From contig JAEYOE010000026.1 in NCBI GenBank assembly GCA_023412005.1, positions 27,748 to 91,747 on the forward strand: a stretch of DNA of 64,000 bases, read 5' to 3'. Positions within the stretch are counted from its first letter, which is position 1, and each line of letters starts with the position of its first letter. This document shows positions 53,085-61,740 of the stretch, piece by piece. The notes beneath the pieces were generated by a model. It was given only the letters and a program-made list of their open reading frames with translations. It was not told the origin of the DNA and ran no database searches. Position numbers and translations under genes: made by a program. Source of the DNA: Bacillota bacterium. Lineage in GTDB: Bacteria > Bacillota > Clostridia > Christensenellales > SZUA-584.

Positions 53085-54575
53085 TTGAGTATCAAGAATA
53101 AACTCACTGTCACTATCGTTTTTGTATTCCTGATTGTGATAGCAATATTGGGTTACATGTACTTGTCTTCAATGCACGAAAACCTTGTTATTGAAGCCAA
53201 TGATCAAACTGCAGAAAGAGCAAGGTTTGCTGCAAATGCGATGGCGCAGCTTATTAATGCAAAGTTTGGGGCCGTGTATACGTTGGCCGATTATCTTGGC
53301 GAAACGGAAGCTTACGGAGGCTTTCATGATAAGATGCGTAATATTGGTTATTTGCTTGGGATGTCCGCTTATGATTACTACGCAATACAGTGGTATGATA
53401 AATGGTTTTATATATCAGAAGATTCGTACATCAATAAAATACCAACTACAATTTATCCCGGTGTGTCGGGTTGGGCCGTTTTTGGAAATCTCTATGAAGA
53501 TGAAACGAAAGGTGTGCTGCTGTTTCAGGATATATATAACATTGACGGCAGAGTCATCGGGCGCGTGGTCGCAAAACTATCGGCAGAGGCTTTTTGGGAC
53601 AGCGAAATAACCGCAATTTTTACAGCCGAAGATATCATGGTAACGAACCAATCCGGAAGCGTATTGTTCCCGCTGCAGTATATGGGCGGGCAGCTGACAG
53701 ATTATAATTTGGGTCATATAAGCGAGAGCAATGTTGTTATCGGGAATCATTCAGAACGCAGAGACAGCTTGACGGTTTCGGTTGTCAATGCGCAGATGAA
53801 CGTGACCGCTTTCGTGAACAAAGATGAGATTGCATCTCGCTTTAAAAGTATTATCATAGTCTTTGTTGTTGTCGTGAGTGCCTCGATAATCGTAGTCGGC
53901 ATATTGGTGTATTTTATAGCCTTCCGCATGACGCGATCTATCGCAAAGCTGACAAGTTATATTGCGCAAATGGATGTGGATTGCGATCGTATTCCCGATG
54001 ATTTCACCAAGAGATCGGACGAAGCGGGCAAATTGGCCAATTCCTTCTCTCTCTTACTATCCCGATTGAATGCATCTTTGGCTGAGACTGATTATTTAGC
54101 CAAGCACGACAGCCTGACGCTTCTTAAAAACAGATACAGCCTTGAAAATGATATAACCATACTGATGAAGGAACAAAAATCATTCGCGTTTGCTTTGCTC
54201 GATGTCGACGATTTTAAAATCATCAACGATTCCAAGGGACACGACGAAGGAGACCGGCTGCTCAAGGATCTTGCCAGCGTTTTCAGAACGTTTGGGACCG
54301 CGGAGTTAACCGCTTACAGATGGGGCGGCGATGAGTTTGCGCTGATTGTATACGGCAATGAAACCTCTGTTTATGAGGCTGTTCTGAAACAGCTTATGGA
54401 ACGGGTCGACAGGCAGTTTAGCGACAAGGCGGTCAGCCGAATTACGGTGAGCATTGGCGTGTGCGTCTTCCCCGAAAGTGCCGTTAATTATAAAGACTTG
54501 TTGATTAACGCCGATAAGGCTCTCTCGTTTGCCAAGATGGGCGGTAAAGTGAACTTTTGTTTTTACAAGAAATAA
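53085..54575 (+). CDS. Membrane sensor diguanylate cyclase
   Basis: The protein has 496 residues. A first transmembrane helix lies at about 9-27, an outer sensor domain at about 28-265, a second helix around IIIVFVVVVSASIIVVGILVYFIAF, a HAMP segment, and a GGDEF domain with DVDDFKIINDSKGHDEGD and WGGDEFALIVY (near residue 413). It makes c-di-GMP in response to an outside signal. No RxxD inhibitory site precedes GGDEF. The TTG at 53085 was chosen because AAGGAGG ends five bases before it; the frame's TTG at 53070 overlaps that site. Confidence 0.92.
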   Translation: MSIKNKLTVTIVFVFLIVIAILGYMYLSSMHENLVIEANDQTAERARFAANAMAQLINAKFGAVYTLADYLGETEAYGGFHDKMRNIGYLLGMSAYDYYAIQWYDKWFYISEDSYINKIPTTIYPGVSGWAVFGNLYEDETKGVLLFQDIYNIDGRVIGRVVAKLSAEAFWDSEITAIFTAEDIMVTNQSGSVLFPLQYMGGQLTDYNLGHISESNVVIGNHSERRDSLTVSVVNAQMNVTAFVNKDEIASRFKSIIIVFVVVVSASIIVVGILVYFIAFRMTRSIAKLTSYIAQMDVDCDRIPDDFTKRSDEAGKLANSFSLLLSRLNASLAETDYLAKHDSLTLLKNRYSLENDITILMKEQKSFAFALLDVDDFKIINDSKGHDEGDRLLKDLASVFRTFGTAELTAYRWGGDEFALIVYGNETSVYEAVLKQLMERVDRQFSDKAVSRITVSIGVCVFPESAVNYKDLLINADKALSFAKMGGKVNFCFYKK

Positions 54576-54597
54576 TGCTAACAAAGACACACTTTCA

Positions 54598-54708
54598 GAA
54601 TTCTCCTCGAGGAGAAGCTGTCGCCGACAGGCGGCTGATGAGGTGTTTGTAGCGACAGTAACTATTCAACACCTCATCCGGTGCTTTGCATCACCTTCAA
54701 CCGAGGCT
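54598..54708. repeat. Dispersed palindromic repeat
   Basis: A perfect 16-base palindrome TTCTCCTCGAGGAGAA (54601-54616) is followed by GATGAGGTG (54637) and its inverse CACCTCATC (54670). The same CACCTCATC ends and GGAGAAG/GGGGAAGC hairpin logic occur at 33724-33835. It fills most of the 314-base gap 54576-54889, where no gene was seen. Confidence 0.75.
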
Positions 54709-54842
54709 TTATCAGCACAATTTAGTTGATTTGATATCAGTTAAAGAGACTTTTCTTAAAGATAAGCTCCAGAGTTCGATATAACCCCTCCATGTGTCAT
54801 ACCTTATAGACTCCCGGGCTTTAACGGGTATCTTTTGACAAT

Positions 54843-54871
54843 AAAAAAAAGCCGACCGCTCATCGGCCGAC
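54843..54871 (-). terminator. Terminator of the four-helix membrane protein gene
   Basis: On the minus strand GTCGGCCG, a five-base loop and CGGTCGGC (two G-U pairs) are followed by a run of T residues. It lies just after the stop at 54890. Confidence 0.85.
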
Positions 54872-54889
54872 TTGTGTGCTGTTAAATAT

Positions 54890-55471
54890 TTACTCGGTTT
54901 TATCTGAATCGTTGTCTTCAGGCTGATCCAGATCACGCGTCATCGCAGCAATCTTCTCTTCAATCGACATAGGCCTATTGGGATCGTCCACAGCCGCGTC
55001 CGCTTCAGTCGGCTCCGGCTTCTCGGGCAAACGAATAGGCGGCAGTGTTCCGTTCGCTTTGCGTTTCATATAACGGACGAGAGGAAATGCGATGCCCAGC
55101 CCCAAGAGGATAAGCGTCAACCCGATGATAATAAGGAGCTTAATCCCATTGTCAAGCTTCGCCAACGCTTCTTCGTTCCCTGAGTAAAGAGCAAGCGATA
55201 AGAAAATGATGATGGCGCCTAAGATTCCGTCCATCAGCGTCATCGAAAAGAGATTGAGCCTTAAACGGAATTTATTCTCAATGGAGCGTCTGCCCATCAT
55301 GATGGCGAGGAAAACGACAACAAACAGATAATTGAGAAGGCTGTTTTGGTCAACGGCTAATTCTTTCGGTAAATAAATAGCTAAAAACAACGCAGCGGCG
55401 CAAAAAATTCCCGCAACTATTTGAATGATACGCAGCTGCAGATCGGTGAGCTTTTTCTTTTCTGTATCCAT
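54890..55471 (-). CDS. Membrane protein with four helices and acidic tail, unknown function
   Basis: The protein has 193 residues. Four hydrophobic helices (about 13-33, 45-60, 75-95, 109-130) are followed by a cytoplasmic tail rich in Pro, Glu and Asp (LPEKPEPTEADAAVDDPN ... DNDSDKTE). AAGGAG lies six bases before the ATG. No family was recognised. It is divergent from the EF-G-like gene, 175 bases away. Confidence 0.72.
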   Translation of the reverse strand: MDTEKKKLTDLQLRIIQIVAGIFCAAALFLAIYLPKELAVDQNSLLNYLFVVVFLAIMMGRRSIENKFRLRLNLFSMTLMDGILGAIIIFLSLALYSGNEEALAKLDNGIKLLIIIGLTLILLGLGIAFPLVRYMKRKANGTLPPIRLPEKPEPTEADAAVDDPNRPMSIEEKIAAMTRDLDQPEDNDSDKTE

Positions 55472-55646
55472 TCTACACTCCTTGATTCATTTATGCCGAT
55501 ATTATCACATAAATCATGATTAAATTCCAGTGCGGATTTTAATTTTCTATTTATTTTTGCTAACCTTTCTGATATTATTACTGATAAACACGATAAAACC
55601 GGCATGGCAAAAAGTAATGCCGGAAGCGAAATGTTGGAGGATATAT

Positions 55647-57728
55647 ATGAAATTGTATGGAACGGGCGACATAAGAAACATCACACTTGTGGGGCATGGC
55701 GGCGAAGGGAAAACAACTTTAGCAGAGGCCATGCTTTTTTGCAGCGGTGCAATCGACAGACAGGGCAAAACAGAAGATGGAAATACAGTGATGGATTTTG
55801 ATCCCGAGGAAACAAAACGTCACATCTCCTTAAGCTCTGCTATCGCGCCCGTAGAATGGAACGGTGCAAAGATCAACATCATTGACACGCCGGGGTATTT
55901 TGATTTCATCGGCGACGCGACATCGGGTTATTATCTTGCAGACAGTGCACTGATTCTGGTGAACGGCCTTTCAGGGCTCACGGTGGGCGCCGAAAAAGCA
56001 TGGGATTCAAGCATAAACGCCGGAATCGCTAAAGCGTTTTTCATCAACCAGATGGATAAAGAAAATGTTGATTATGAAAAAGCGTTGGACAGCCTCAAAA
56101 ATAAATACGGCACACGCATCACGCCGATGCAATTGCCGATCGGGCAGGGCCTGAGTTTTAAAGGTATCGTGGATATTATCGAGATGAAGGGTTATGAATT
56201 CGACGGCAAAAAGGTGAAAGCCGTTGATGTGCCTGCTGACTTAATAGACAAAGCTGCAAAGATCAGAGAAGCGATTATTGAAAACGCGGCTGAAAATGAT
56301 GAGACGCTAATGGAAAAATTCTTCGGCGGCGAAGAGCTGTCAAAGGAAGATATCATAAAAGGCCTCAAAGTGGGCATCGCGGCGGGCGATGTGGTACCGG
56401 TGTTCATTGGAGCGGCAGCACCAAACTTCGGCATTTCATTGTTGATGGACAGCATCGTGGCGTATATGCCGTCGCCGGATCAAGCCATTAACGTGAAGGG
56501 CAAAAATGCCAAGGGCGAAGAAATAACCTACACGGCGGATGCCAAGCAGCCCTTTGCGGCCCAAGTTTATAAAACTGTGGCTGACCCGTTTGTGGGCAAG
56601 CTGTCTGTGTTTAAAGTGATGGGCGGTGAGCTTCGCTCCGGGCAGGCCATCAAGAATGCCAACTCCGGTAAATCCGAAAAGTTTGGGCAGATCTACGTGA
56701 TGCAGGGCAAAAAGCAGATCAACGTGGAAAAACTGATGGCGGGCGATATTGGCGCGCTGGCGAAGCTTCAGCATACCGAAACAGGCAATACGCTTTGCGA
56801 CGAAACAAATTCTGTGGTGTTCCCGGATATCGTATTCCCTGAGCCGTGCATTTCTCTTGCGGTTACCGCCAAGAAACAGGGCGACGAGGAAAAGGTGTTT
56901 GCCGGTCTGCACAGACTTGAAGAAGAAGACCCGACTTTTAGAATGGTCAAACAGACGGAAACGTCCGATACGCTTGTCAGTGGCCTCGGAGAGTTGCACC
57001 TTGAAGTCATCTGCAAAAAGCTTTTCAATAAATTCGGTGTGGAAGCGCAGCTGTCCGATCCGCAGATTCCTTATCGTGAAACCATTAAGAAGAAAGTAAA
57101 AGCTCAAGGCCGCCACAAGAAACAATCGGGCGGACACGGTCAGTTCGGTGACGTGGTCATTGAGTTTGAACCGCTCTATGATTCGACAGAGAACTTTGAG
57201 TTTGTGGATCAGATTGTGGGCGGCGTGGTGCCGAGAAACTATATTCCGGCTGTTGAGAAGGGCTTGCGGGAGAGCCTTGTGCGCGGCGTACTCGCCGGTT
57301 TCCCGATGGTTAACATCCGCGCTTCGCTCGTATTCGGTTCGTATCATCCGGTCGACTCATCGGAAATGGCGTTTAAAGTCGCTGCGAGCCTTGCGTATAA
57401 GAAAGCCTGTGCGGAAGCAAGCCCAGTGCTGCTGGAACCCATATACAAGCTGGTCGTGGATATCCCGGATGAATACATGGGCGATATTATCGGCGATATC
57501 AACAGACGCCGCGGAAGAATCTTGGGCATGAACCCGTTGTCGGGCGGGCACCAGGAGGTTGTGGCTGAGGTGCCGCTGGTGGAAATATTCAAGTATGCAA
57601 CCGACTTAAGATCAATGACACAGGCGCGCGGCGTGTTCAAAATGACGTTTGAGCGTTATGATGAGCTGCCGGGCAACCTCGCTGAGAAGGTCATTGCAGC
57701 GCATAAGAAAGAAGCCGAGGAAGAATAG
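55647..57728 (+). CDS. Elongation factor G-like GTPase (FusA2 type)
   Basis: The 693-residue protein has all EF-G domains, but its GTPase motifs differ from canonical EF-G: G1 is GHGGEGKTT (not GHIDAGKTT), G3 is DTPGYFDF (not DTPGHVDF) and G4 is NQMDKE (not NKMD). Domain IV has QSGGHGQFGDV, and the C-terminus has VPLVEIFKYATDLRSMTQARG. It belongs to the second EF-G group found beside the housekeeping factor in Clostridia; its role may be in ribosome rescue or regulation and is not established. ATG 55647 has GGAGG six bases upstream. The longer frame from 55530 was rejected. Confidence 0.9.
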   Translation: MKLYGTGDIRNITLVGHGGEGKTTLAEAMLFCSGAIDRQGKTEDGNTVMDFDPEETKRHISLSSAIAPVEWNGAKINIIDTPGYFDFIGDATSGYYLADSALILVNGLSGLTVGAEKAWDSSINAGIAKAFFINQMDKENVDYEKALDSLKNKYGTRITPMQLPIGQGLSFKGIVDIIEMKGYEFDGKKVKAVDVPADLIDKAAKIREAIIENAAENDETLMEKFFGGEELSKEDIIKGLKVGIAAGDVVPVFIGAAAPNFGISLLMDSIVAYMPSPDQAINVKGKNAKGEEITYTADAKQPFAAQVYKTVADPFVGKLSVFKVMGGELRSGQAIKNANSGKSEKFGQIYVMQGKKQINVEKLMAGDIGALAKLQHTETGNTLCDETNSVVFPDIVFPEPCISLAVTAKKQGDEEKVFAGLHRLEEEDPTFRMVKQTETSDTLVSGLGELHLEVICKKLFNKFGVEAQLSDPQIPYRETIKKKVKAQGRHKKQSGGHGQFGDVVIEFEPLYDSTENFEFVDQIVGGVVPRNYIPAVEKGLRESLVRGVLAGFPMVNIRASLVFGSYHPVDSSEMAFKVAASLAYKKACAEASPVLLEPIYKLVVDIPDEYMGDIIGDINRRRGRILGMNPLSGGHQEVVAEVPLVEIFKYATDLRSMTQARGVFKMTFERYDELPGNLAEKVIAAHKKEAEEE

Positions 57729-57739
57729 TAAAATACAAT

Positions 57740-57774
57740 GGGGATGCCTTCAAAAACGGCATCCTCATTTTTTA
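57740..57774 (+). terminator. Terminator after the EF-G-like gene
   Basis: GGGGATGCC, a nine-base loop and GGCATCCTC followed by a T-run form a nine-pair stem with one wobble. Confidence 0.85.
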
Positions 57775-57851
57775 TTCTTCGTATAATAGTACATCGTTAA
57801 CACTGCATGATATGGTATATTATGAAAAAGCTACAGGAGGAGGATTGGACA

Positions 57852-58121
57852 ATGCAAAACAAGTCTCCGCGTGAAGACAAGCAGGTAGAAGAGGTGCTGC
57901 TTGCAAACGTCAACGATACCATTCAACTGTCGTACTTAACCTCTATGCTGGAAGACGCAAAAATTCCGTACCGTATCATTGCGAAAGATGCGAGTGATTA
58001 TCTTCAGATTATGACCGGATTCAGCTTTATGGGCAGCTGCATCTATGTAGATATGAATGATTTTGATGAAGCCCAAGCCATACTCGATTCATATAATTCC
58101 GGCTCTACAGCGGAAGATTGA
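57852..58121 (+). CDS. DUF2007-type small protein, first paralogue
   Basis: The protein has 89 residues. The core EVLLANVNDTIQLSYLTSMLEDAKIPYRII ... GSCIYVDMNDFDEAQAILDSY resembles DUF2007, a small domain thought to take part in signalling. ATG 57852 has AGGAGG about nine bases upstream; an upstream ATG at 57822 precedes that site. It is clearly related to the next gene and appears to be a tandem duplicate without the zinc ribbon and membrane helix. Confidence 0.78.
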   Translation: MQNKSPREDKQVEEVLLANVNDTIQLSYLTSMLEDAKIPYRIIAKDASDYLQIMTGFSFMGSCIYVDMNDFDEAQAILDSYNSGSTAED

Positions 58122-58142
58122 ATGAACGAAAAATAAGTCACA

Positions 58143-58172
58143 AAGGCTTGAAGCTCATAGCTCAGCCTTTTT
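58143..58172 (+). terminator. Terminator after the first DUF2007 gene
   Basis: AAGGCT-TGA-AGCT, CAT, AGCT-C-AGCCTT followed by TTTTC forms a stem with a small internal loop. Confidence 0.75.
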
Positions 58173-58251
58173 CTATTTGTGACGCTAATTCATACTATCA
58201 CATAGTGAAGAAAATGGTATAATAAATAAAAAAGGGTAAGGAGAATGAGCT

Positions 58252-58743
58252 ATGCCTTTTTGCCCCAAATGCAATGCTGAATACCGCGACGGATTTACCG
58301 TCTGCGCTGACTGTGGTGTTGATCTGTTGGATATGCCGGAAATTAATGAACACGCACGAAGCTGCAAAGGAGCGGGTCAAAAGTTATGCAGAACAGAAAT
58401 ACATTCTGACGAAGTATTACTCACAAACACCAATGATGCTATAGCATTATCGTATTTAACATCGATGCTGAAAGCCGCCGAAATCCCGTTCAGAGTTATT
58501 GCCCAAGATATCAGCCAATATCTCCATACCATACACGGAAAAAGCTATTTGGGCAGCTGTATGTATGTAAACAGCAGTGGCTATAGCGAGGCTCAAGAAA
58601 TTCTAAAATCATTCAAGGCTGATTTCATTAAAGAAGACGAACTTGTTTCCCAAGAAGATAGTTTCAACACTCCACTTATCGCGCAGCGTATCGTTATAGG
58701 GATATATTTGATTTTCGCGCTTGTCTTTCTCGGCGGTGTCTAA
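58252..58743 (+). CDS. Zinc-ribbon/DUF2007 membrane protein, second paralogue
   Basis: The protein has 163 residues: an N-terminal zinc ribbon (FCPKCNAEY ... CADCGVDLL), a DUF2007-like domain (EVLLTNTNDAIALSYLTSMLKAAEIPFRVI ... GSCMYVNSSGYSEAQEILKSF) and one C-terminal transmembrane helix (IVIGIYLIFALVFLGGV). It matches the first paralogue over the whole core. A TATAAT at 58218 and a palindrome ACTATCACATAGT (58194-58206) lie upstream. AAGGAG precedes the ATG. Function unknown. Confidence 0.8.
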   Translation: MPFCPKCNAEYRDGFTVCADCGVDLLDMPEINEHARSCKGAGQKLCRTEIHSDEVLLTNTNDAIALSYLTSMLKAAEIPFRVIAQDISQYLHTIHGKSYLGSCMYVNSSGYSEAQEILKSFKADFIKEDELVSQEDSFNTPLIAQRIVIGIYLIFALVFLGGV

Positions 58744-58799
58744 AATTCTTGATTTCTTTAAAACTGATAAAACCGTTTGACGGGTTTATATAAAATCCG

Positions 58800-59240
58800 T
58801 CAGCCCAGCCGCATAATCGTTGTATCGATACCGGCTGGGTTTTTGCCGCCGTCTTTATCGTCTTTAAAGCCAAAATGCAAATAAAGCTTTCGGGCAGCCA
58901 AGCCCGCTTCCACATGAGCAGCAAAAGTCTGCACATATATCGGCTTGTTTGTATCCAAGTGCTGTATGGCCGCTTCCACAAGCTCATAGCCATAGCCTTT
59001 TTTTCGGTACTTGTTTTTTACCGCCAGCCATAAGATTTCATTCGCTTCTTTGCTAAACGCGATGATGCCGGCCACATCACCATCTGTCTGCGTGATACAA
59101 AGCGCCGATGAATCGGAAATACAGCCCCTGATCCCCGCTTCAAACTCAGCGACTCCCACCATATCTCCAAACAATGGTTCCACTTCCTTGGCCATTTGAA
59201 GCCAATGATCAAAATCCTCAGCGGTGACATATCGAATCAT
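58800..59240 (-). CDS. GNAT-family N-acetyltransferase
   Basis: The protein has 146 residues. The acetyl-CoA binding strand and loop ILWLAVKNKYRKKGYGYELVEAAIQHL and the late segment AARKLYLHFGFKDD are typical GNAT motifs. It acetylates an unknown amine substrate. Its 3' end overlaps a plus-strand terminator hairpin. Confidence 0.88.
   Translation of the reverse strand: MIRYVTAEDFDHWLQMAKEVEPLFGDMVGVAEFEAGIRGCISDSSALCITQTDGDVAGIIAFSKEANEILWLAVKNKYRKKGYGYELVEAAIQHLDTNKPIYVQTFAAHVEAGLAARKLYLHFGFKDDKDGGKNPAGIDTTIMRLG
58804..58844 (+). terminator. Plus-strand terminator inside the 3' end of the GNAT gene
   Basis: CCCAGCCG, a 20-base loop and CGGCTGGG followed by TTTTT form a stem that would end transcripts of the second DUF2007 gene. 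It lies within the last codons of the convergent GNAT gene. Confidence 0.65.
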
Positions 59241-59426
59241 AAACTCACATCCCTTTTATTGGTTTAATCACAGAATATTGATTATAAATGAGTATCCACG
59301 CCATGTCAAATTGATTTACGAAAGCTTTTCTCAACCGATAAACAGAGTTATTTTATACACCTTTTTTATATTTAATATAATGACAATACTGTCCGCTTTT
59401 TTACCTGCAGAATCTTGTATTATAGA

Positions 59427-59477
59427 CGAATAAATGTTCTCGCCTTCTTTACAAGAACATATGTTCTCGTGTAAAAT
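59427..59477 (+). promoter_or_regulatory. SOS-type promoter with two LexA boxes
   Basis: TTTACA (59448) and TAAAAT (59472) are separated by 18 bases. AGAACATATGTTCT (59454-59467) fills the spacer and matches the Gram-positive LexA (DinR) consensus core GAAC-N4-GTTC. A second box, CGAATAAATGTTCT (59427-59440), differs from the consensus at one core base and lies 27 bases upstream. Repressor bound between -35 and -10 would block transcription of the radical SAM operon. Confidence 0.85.
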
Positions 59478-59500
59478 AGACGTGAGGAGTGTGACGGCTT

Positions 59501-60826
59501 TTGGATCTTTTTCAAAAACTCGAGATATTGACCGACGCGGCGAAATACGATGTGGCCTGCACATCCAGCGGCGTGAACAGAAAATCGGCTCCCGGCGGCA
59601 TTGGTAACGCAGCGGCCTGCGGCATTTGCCACAGCTTTTCGGGCGACGGGCGGTGCATCTCTTTGCTTAAGGTGTTGATGAGCAACGCATGTGTGTACGA
59701 CTGCGCCTATTGCGTGAACCGCCGCACGCACGACACGCCGCGCGCCACGTTTGAGCCGCGCGAGCTGGCCGACTTAACCATTGCATTTTACCGCCGCAAC
59801 TATATTGAAGGGCTGTTTTTAAGCTCCGGCGTGGTGAAAAGCCCCGACCATACCACCGAACGCATGATTCAAACGCTGCGCATACTGCGCGAAGAATTTA
59901 AGTTCAACGGATACATCCACGTGAAGGCGATCCCCGGCGCGGACAAGGCGCTGATTGAGCGATTGGGGCTGCTGGCCGACCGCATGAGCGTCAACATCGA
60001 GCTGCCGTCGCAAGCGAGCCTGCAGCTGCTCGCGCCCGATAAAACAAAGCAGGCAATATTAAAGCCCATGGGCTTCATACGTGAGCGCATTGAGCAGAGC
60101 AAGGGTGAACGCGCGCTGGTTAAAAGCACACAGCGTTTCGTGCCTGCGGGGCAGAGCACGCAGATGATTGTGGGCGCGACGGGTGAGACCGATTTGAAGA
60201 TACTGAATCTGACGGAGGGCTTGTATCAGAACTACAAGCTAAAGCGCGTGTTTTTCTCGGCCTACATACCGACGGTGGAAAACACGCTGCTGCCGTCAAT
60301 TGATACTAAGCCGCCGCTGCTGCGTGAGCACAGGCTGTATCAGGCGGACTGGCTGCTCAGGTTTTACGGCTTTTCCGCCTCGGAGCTGCTGGACGAGCAA
60401 AACCCGCAGTTTAACCCGTATGTGGACCCAAAATGCAATTGGGCGCTGCACCATCCGGATCAGTTTCCCGTGGAGGTGAACCGCGCGCCGTATGAAACGC
60501 TGCTGCGCGTGCCGGGCATTGGGGTACGCAGTGCGCAGCGCATTGTGGTGGCAAGGCGCACGGGCAGCCTTGATTTTGCGGGGCTCAAAAAGCTCGGCGT
60601 GGTGCTAAAGCGTGCACAGTATTTTTTAACCTGTTCGGGCAAGCGCCCAAGCGGGCTGGACATGGTGCAGGATGTGATGCTGATCTCGCTGCTTTCGGAG
60701 CAGGCGCGCGGGCGCATGGCGCAGGCGCTGGGTAACGAGACGTGCAGGCCGCGCCAGCTGTCGCTGTTTGAGCACCCCGTATTCGCACAGGAGGAGCTGC
60801 AAAAATGCCTGACAGGAGAGCTGTGA
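59501..60826 (+). CDS. Putative DNA modification/repair radical SAM protein
   Basis: The protein has 441 residues. The radical SAM cluster motif is C64-VYD-C68-AY-C71; an extra cysteine set (C40, C43, C52) precedes it. The C-terminal part has a helix-hairpin-helix DNA-binding segment, LLRVPGIGVRSAQRIVVARR. It matches the family described as linked to a uracil-DNA-glycosylase-like or DUF4130 partner, which lies just downstream and overlaps it by 22 bases. The TTG at 59501 has GAGGAG about eleven bases upstream. The substrate is unknown; the LexA boxes and HhH domain support a repair role. Confidence 0.92.
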   Translation: MDLFQKLEILTDAAKYDVACTSSGVNRKSAPGGIGNAAACGICHSFSGDGRCISLLKVLMSNACVYDCAYCVNRRTHDTPRATFEPRELADLTIAFYRRNYIEGLFLSSGVVKSPDHTTERMIQTLRILREEFKFNGYIHVKAIPGADKALIERLGLLADRMSVNIELPSQASLQLLAPDKTKQAILKPMGFIRERIEQSKGERALVKSTQRFVPAGQSTQMIVGATGETDLKILNLTEGLYQNYKLKRVFFSAYIPTVENTLLPSIDTKPPLLREHRLYQADWLLRFYGFSASELLDEQNPQFNPYVDPKCNWALHHPDQFPVEVNRAPYETLLRVPGIGVRSAQRIVVARRTGSLDFAGLKKLGVVLKRAQYFLTCSGKRPSGLDMVQDVMLISLLSEQARGRMAQALGNETCRPRQLSLFEHPVFAQEELQKCLTGEL

Positions 60827-61641
60827 AGAAAAACAATGAGCCTAAAACCGCGCTGACGGTATATTGCTACGACGGCAGTTTCGACGGGCTGCTGTGTTGC
60901 GTGTTTGAGAGCTACGAACGGGGTGAGGTACCTGCGGATGTGCTGCCCGAGGGGGGGGATTTACCGCTGCTGCTGCCCGTGAAAACAATAGAGACGGATG
61001 CGGCCAAGGCCGAGCGGGTGCAAATGTCTATACCAAAAAAGATGGGGCATTTGGCGCTCGATTTTGTGCGCAAAGCGTTCTTGACGTGTCACCCGAAAAA
61101 GGAGCTGCTGATATTGCAGTTTCTGCGCCTTGGGTACCGTTATGGCGCGCAGGTATTGAACCGGCTGACGGATGAGACGGTGCACACGCTGACAACGGCT
61201 GTGAGGCATGCAACGCATGAGGCGCACCTGTTTCAGGGGTTTGTCCGGTTCTCGGAGGTTAATGGGGCGCTGGTGGCCGAGATTGAGCCGAAGAACATTG
61301 TGCTGCCGCTGATTGCGCCGCATTTTTGTGACCGGTATCCGGCGGAGCGGTTTTTGATTTATGACAGGACGCACGGCATGGCACTGATGTATCAGAATGG
61401 GGACGTACGCATTTGCGATATCGAAGCGTTTGAGCAGCCGCAGCCCGGCGAGGAGGAGAAAAAGTTTCGCGCACTGTGGCGGCTGTTTTACGACACGATT
61501 GAGATTAAGGAGCGGCATAACCCGCGGTGCCGCATGAGCCATATGCCCAAAAGGTATTGGAGCTGCATGACGGAGTTTGCGCGGGGGATAGAAGGTGAAG
61601 GAAAGAAAGAGTCGTCACCGCTTATTCTGATACCTCGATAG
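60805..61641 (+). CDS. DUF4130 putative DNA metabolism protein, partner of the radical SAM protein
   Basis: The protein has 278 residues. It starts near YCYDGSFDGLLCCVFESYERGEVP, has RVQMSIPKKMGHLALDFVRKAF in the middle and ends with HNPRCRMSHMPKRYWSCMTEF, all typical of the family always found next to this type of radical SAM protein. In some genomes it is fused to a uracil-DNA-glycosylase domain; here it is alone. ATG 60805 has AGGAGG about ten bases upstream; GTG 60823 is a possible later start. The 22-base overlap indicates coupled translation. Confidence 0.88.
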   Translation: MPDRRAVKKNNEPKTALTVYCYDGSFDGLLCCVFESYERGEVPADVLPEGGDLPLLLPVKTIETDAAKAERVQMSIPKKMGHLALDFVRKAFLTCHPKKELLILQFLRLGYRYGAQVLNRLTDETVHTLTTAVRHATHEAHLFQGFVRFSEVNGALVAEIEPKNIVLPLIAPHFCDRYPAERFLIYDRTHGMALMYQNGDVRICDIEAFEQPQPGEEEKKFRALWRLFYDTIEIKERHNPRCRMSHMPKRYWSCMTEFARGIEGEGKKESSPLILIPR

Positions 61642-61740
61642 AGGAATAAAGTCATTCAGCTTGCTATGGATGCTCAAAATATGTTATTATGTGCAATAAT
61701 AAGAAATATAAAGATAGGTAGTAAAGGTTGGTACTATAGA

